From Treponema sp. (GTDB lineage Bacteria > Spirochaetota > Spirochaetia > Treponematales > Breznakiellaceae): a DNA stretch of 23,601 nt. Below the pieces are notes generated by a model, which was given only the letters and a program-made list of their open reading frames with translations, did no database searches and had not been told where the DNA came from. Shown piece after piece: positions 22,090 through 23,601 of the stretch. The first letter of the stretch is position 1. Each line of letters begins with the position of its first letter. Position numbers and translations under genes: made by a program. The stretch spans positions 1 to 23,601 of the forward strand of contig WQXC01000007.1 in the NCBI GenBank assembly GCA_009785045.1, read 5' to 3'.

Positions 22090-22252
22090 GAGGGATTCGA
22101 AACGGAGCATTGCTGTAAAGATTCCAAGGCGAAAGCCTTGCTTTTCTTGAAGTCAGCGCAGGAGGCGCTGAGCAATGCGCAGTCGGCCTGGAAGCCCGAA
22201 GCAGGAGGCTGAGGGCTGGAAGGCGAATCCCTCTCTCTCCGATAATAAAAAA
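22090..22252 (+). ncRNA. Structured tRNA-Ser-linked element, copy C
   Basis: This is a diverged copy with the same fold. P1 joins GAGGGATTCG (22090-22099) to CGAATCCCTC (22224-22233). P2 is GCATTGCT (22107-22114) / AGCAATGC (22171-22178). P3 CAAGGC GAAA GCCTTG spans 22125-22140. P4 is CAGCGC / GCGCTG (22154-22170). P5 spans 22187-22223 with AGCCC / GGGCT. Helices P2, P4 and P5 have different bases from copies A and B yet remain paired. The GGA/GGA and GA/GA internal loops and the AGGA-type end loop are unchanged. It ends 15 bp before the next gene's ATG, so it occupies that gene's 5' leader position. Confidence 0.7.
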
Positions 22253-22267
22253 TAAGGATAAACATTG

Positions 22268-23601
22268 ATGAAAAACACACTTTCTGTATTAACGGCATTA
22301 TTACTTTTATTCGGGCTGGCAATTCCAAGTGCTGCAGCGCTGGAAACCCCGTCGGGCATCCCCATATCCGAATTGGAGCATTTCATTGATGAATACGCGG
22401 CAGAACACATTGGTACAAAAACTGCCGGAGCTGCCATTGCAGTACTAAAAGACGGTGAGCTTGTTTTTAACAAAGCCTACGGTTATGCAATACAGGATGA
22501 AACTATTGCAACAACAGATTCTGTTTTTGAATGGGGCTCAGCAACAAAACTGCTTGTATGGACAAGTCTTATGCAGCTCGTTGAGCAGGGAAAAATAAAT
22601 TTAAATAATGATATACGCGAATATTTACCTGACAACTTTCTTAAAAAAATAAAGTTTGATATACCCATAACCATGTACCATTTAATGCATCACAATGCAG
22701 GATGGGAAGACAGTATGGTCAATCTTTTTTACAGCTCTCCAAAAAATGTTCCAAGCCTGGAAAAACAATTGCGTGAAAATGAACCGGTGCAAATATACAG
22801 ACCCGGAACAATCACAGCGTATTCAAATTACGGCACGGCGCTTGCAGGGTACATCGTAGAGTATCTGTCGCAAAAACCATTTTATCAATATGTATGGGAA
22901 AATATATTTGAACCTCTTGGCATGTTTAACACAGCAATTCACCCGCTGCAGGAAGATAATCCGCAAATAGCCGAAAGACGCGGACAAATAAAAGGGCATT
23001 CGCCGGGAAAAGACAAACCTGCTCCTATGAAAGCAGAGCGAATCTACATTGGGTTATATCCGGCAGGAAGCGTAATAAGCACAGCAGAAGATGCAGCAAA
23101 ATTTATAGCAGCATTAATACCTGCAGCCGGCGAAGCAAGTTTACTTTTTAATGACATTGAAACATTAAATAAAATGCTGTCGAACAGTTATTCATTTATA
23201 GATAACTTTCCCGGCATAGCACACGGTTTTATAGAAAATTTTGGCGCAGTAAAAATCCTGGGACACGGAGGCAGTACTGCCGCTTTTTCCAGCCTTTTCA
23301 CTTTTTCCAAAGACGAACGTTTCGCTCTTGTAGTACTGACAAACCAGGCAAGTGAAACAAGTTTGTGTTACGGATTAACAAAAGCGCTGTACGGCGAATA
23401 CGAGCCGCCAGCAGTTACAGAAAAATTCCCGGATGCTGCAAATTTTGCCGGCTGGTATGCAATGGCAAGAAGACCTGAAACAGGTTTTACAAAACTTATA
23501 ATGTCTGCAATGATGATGTTCCCGGCTAAAGCAATCGATGAAAACACATTAGATATAGGAGGAGCAATATTTGTTCAGATAAGCCCGTATGTTTTTAAAA
23601 A
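22268..23601 (+). CDS. Serine hydrolase, beta-lactamase class C family (3' end outside window)
   Basis: At least 444 residues are present and the frame runs off the right edge. A signal peptide (MKNTLSVLTALLLLFGLAIP, then SAAA) is followed by a penicillin-binding/class C fold. The nucleophile motif is S91-A-T-K94, then Y185-S-N187 and, near residue 330, HGG in LGHGGSTAA. Relatives include DD-peptidases, esterases and class C beta-lactamases; sequence alone does not decide. It should be periplasmic. AAGGA at 22254-22258 supports the ATG. The ribosome site starts two bases past the end of the direct repeat of segment C. Confidence 0.87.
   Translation, partial: MKNTLSVLTALLLLFGLAIPSAAALETPSGIPISELEHFIDEYAAEHIGTKTAGAAIAVLKDGELVFNKAYGYAIQDETIATTDSVFEWGSATKLLVWTSLMQLVEQGKINLNNDIREYLPDNFLKKIKFDIPITMYHLMHHNAGWEDSMVNLFYSSPKNVPSLEKQLRENEPVQIYRPGTITAYSNYGTALAGYIVEYLSQKPFYQYVWENIFEPLGMFNTAIHPLQEDNPQIAERRGQIKGHSPGKDKPAPMKAERIYIGLYPAGSVISTAEDAAKFIAALIPAAGEASLLFNDIETLNKMLSNSYSFIDNFPGIAHGFIENFGAVKILGHGGSTAAFSSLFTFSKDERFALVVLTNQASETSLCYGLTKALYGEYEPPAVTEKFPDAANFAGWYAMARRPETGFTKLIMSAMMMFPAKAIDENTLDIGGAIFVQISPYVFK

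Larger units (their letters stand above)
22018..22252 (+). repeat. 29-bp direct repeat of the tRNA-Ser(CGA) 3' end bounding segment C
   Basis: The 29 bases at 22018-22046 recur exactly at 22224-22252, a period of 206 bp. Eighteen lie in the tRNA and eleven in its 3' flank (GATAATAAAAAA region), so identity runs well past the functional tRNA sequence. This is expected of a target or attachment-site duplication and not of selection for tRNA function. Confidence 0.88.

Noticed and set aside
22062..22473. Leftward open frames across element C and the hydrolase start
   Set aside because: They are antisense to a structured element and a signal peptide with a good ribosome site, and have no recognisable content.

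Overview
The window looks like about 23.6 kb of a spirochaete chromosome, most likely a gut Treponema or close relative. The case rests on several features. There is flagellar secretion chaperone coding (fliS plus a FlgN-like gene) beside rsmG. There are many lipoproteins with relaxed lipoboxes, an rpoN-hpf pair, moderate GC with AT-rich spacers, and an arabinoxylan-degrading GH43 lipoprotein of the kind expected in a termite hindgut or rumen. The species assignment is inference.

Bases 1-5279 read rightward: the 3' part of rpoN, short hpf, an M24 aminopeptidase, a divergent SDF-family transporter, rsmG, fliS and a FlgN-like gene, closed by a terminator that sits inside the convergent lipase gene. 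Bases 5287-8395 hold a lipase lipoprotein directly behind tRNA-Val(CAC), a TIM-barrel sugar isomerase, and a divergent HExxH aminopeptidase-like lipoprotein. Bases 8397-12926 are an envelope module. An overlapping leftward pair encodes a membrane LysM protein, whose cytoplasmic part resembles an Hsp70 substrate-binding domain, and a lytic transglycosylase lipoprotein. A divergent TPR protein follows whose C-terminus resembles a catalytically dead Mrr nuclease domain. Bases 12937-18535 hold a nuclease-family lipoprotein (EEP), rplM-rpsI-recX, an unknown membrane protein, coaE, a SPOR protein and a small outer-membrane barrel candidate.

Bases 18750-23601 are the accessory part and the most interesting. 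They hold tRNA-Ser(UGA), tRNA-Ser(GCU), tRNA-Arg(GCG), an AT-rich two-gene cassette of unknown function, a GH43-CBM6 lipoprotein, tRNA-Ser(CGA) and a truncated serine hydrolase gene. Each of the three tRNA-Ser genes is followed by a roughly 215-bp segment that ends in a second copy of that tRNA's own 3' end. Inside each segment is a strongly structured, about 150-nt element with compensatory base changes between copies. The two neighbouring copies differ at only 2 of 98 interior bases, yet their terminal stems track their respective tRNAs. I do not recognise this family. It is the best candidate here for an undescribed system, either a tRNA-Ser-targeting mini-element or a tRNA-coupled RNA. No CRISPR array, integrase or insertion sequence is visible in the window.
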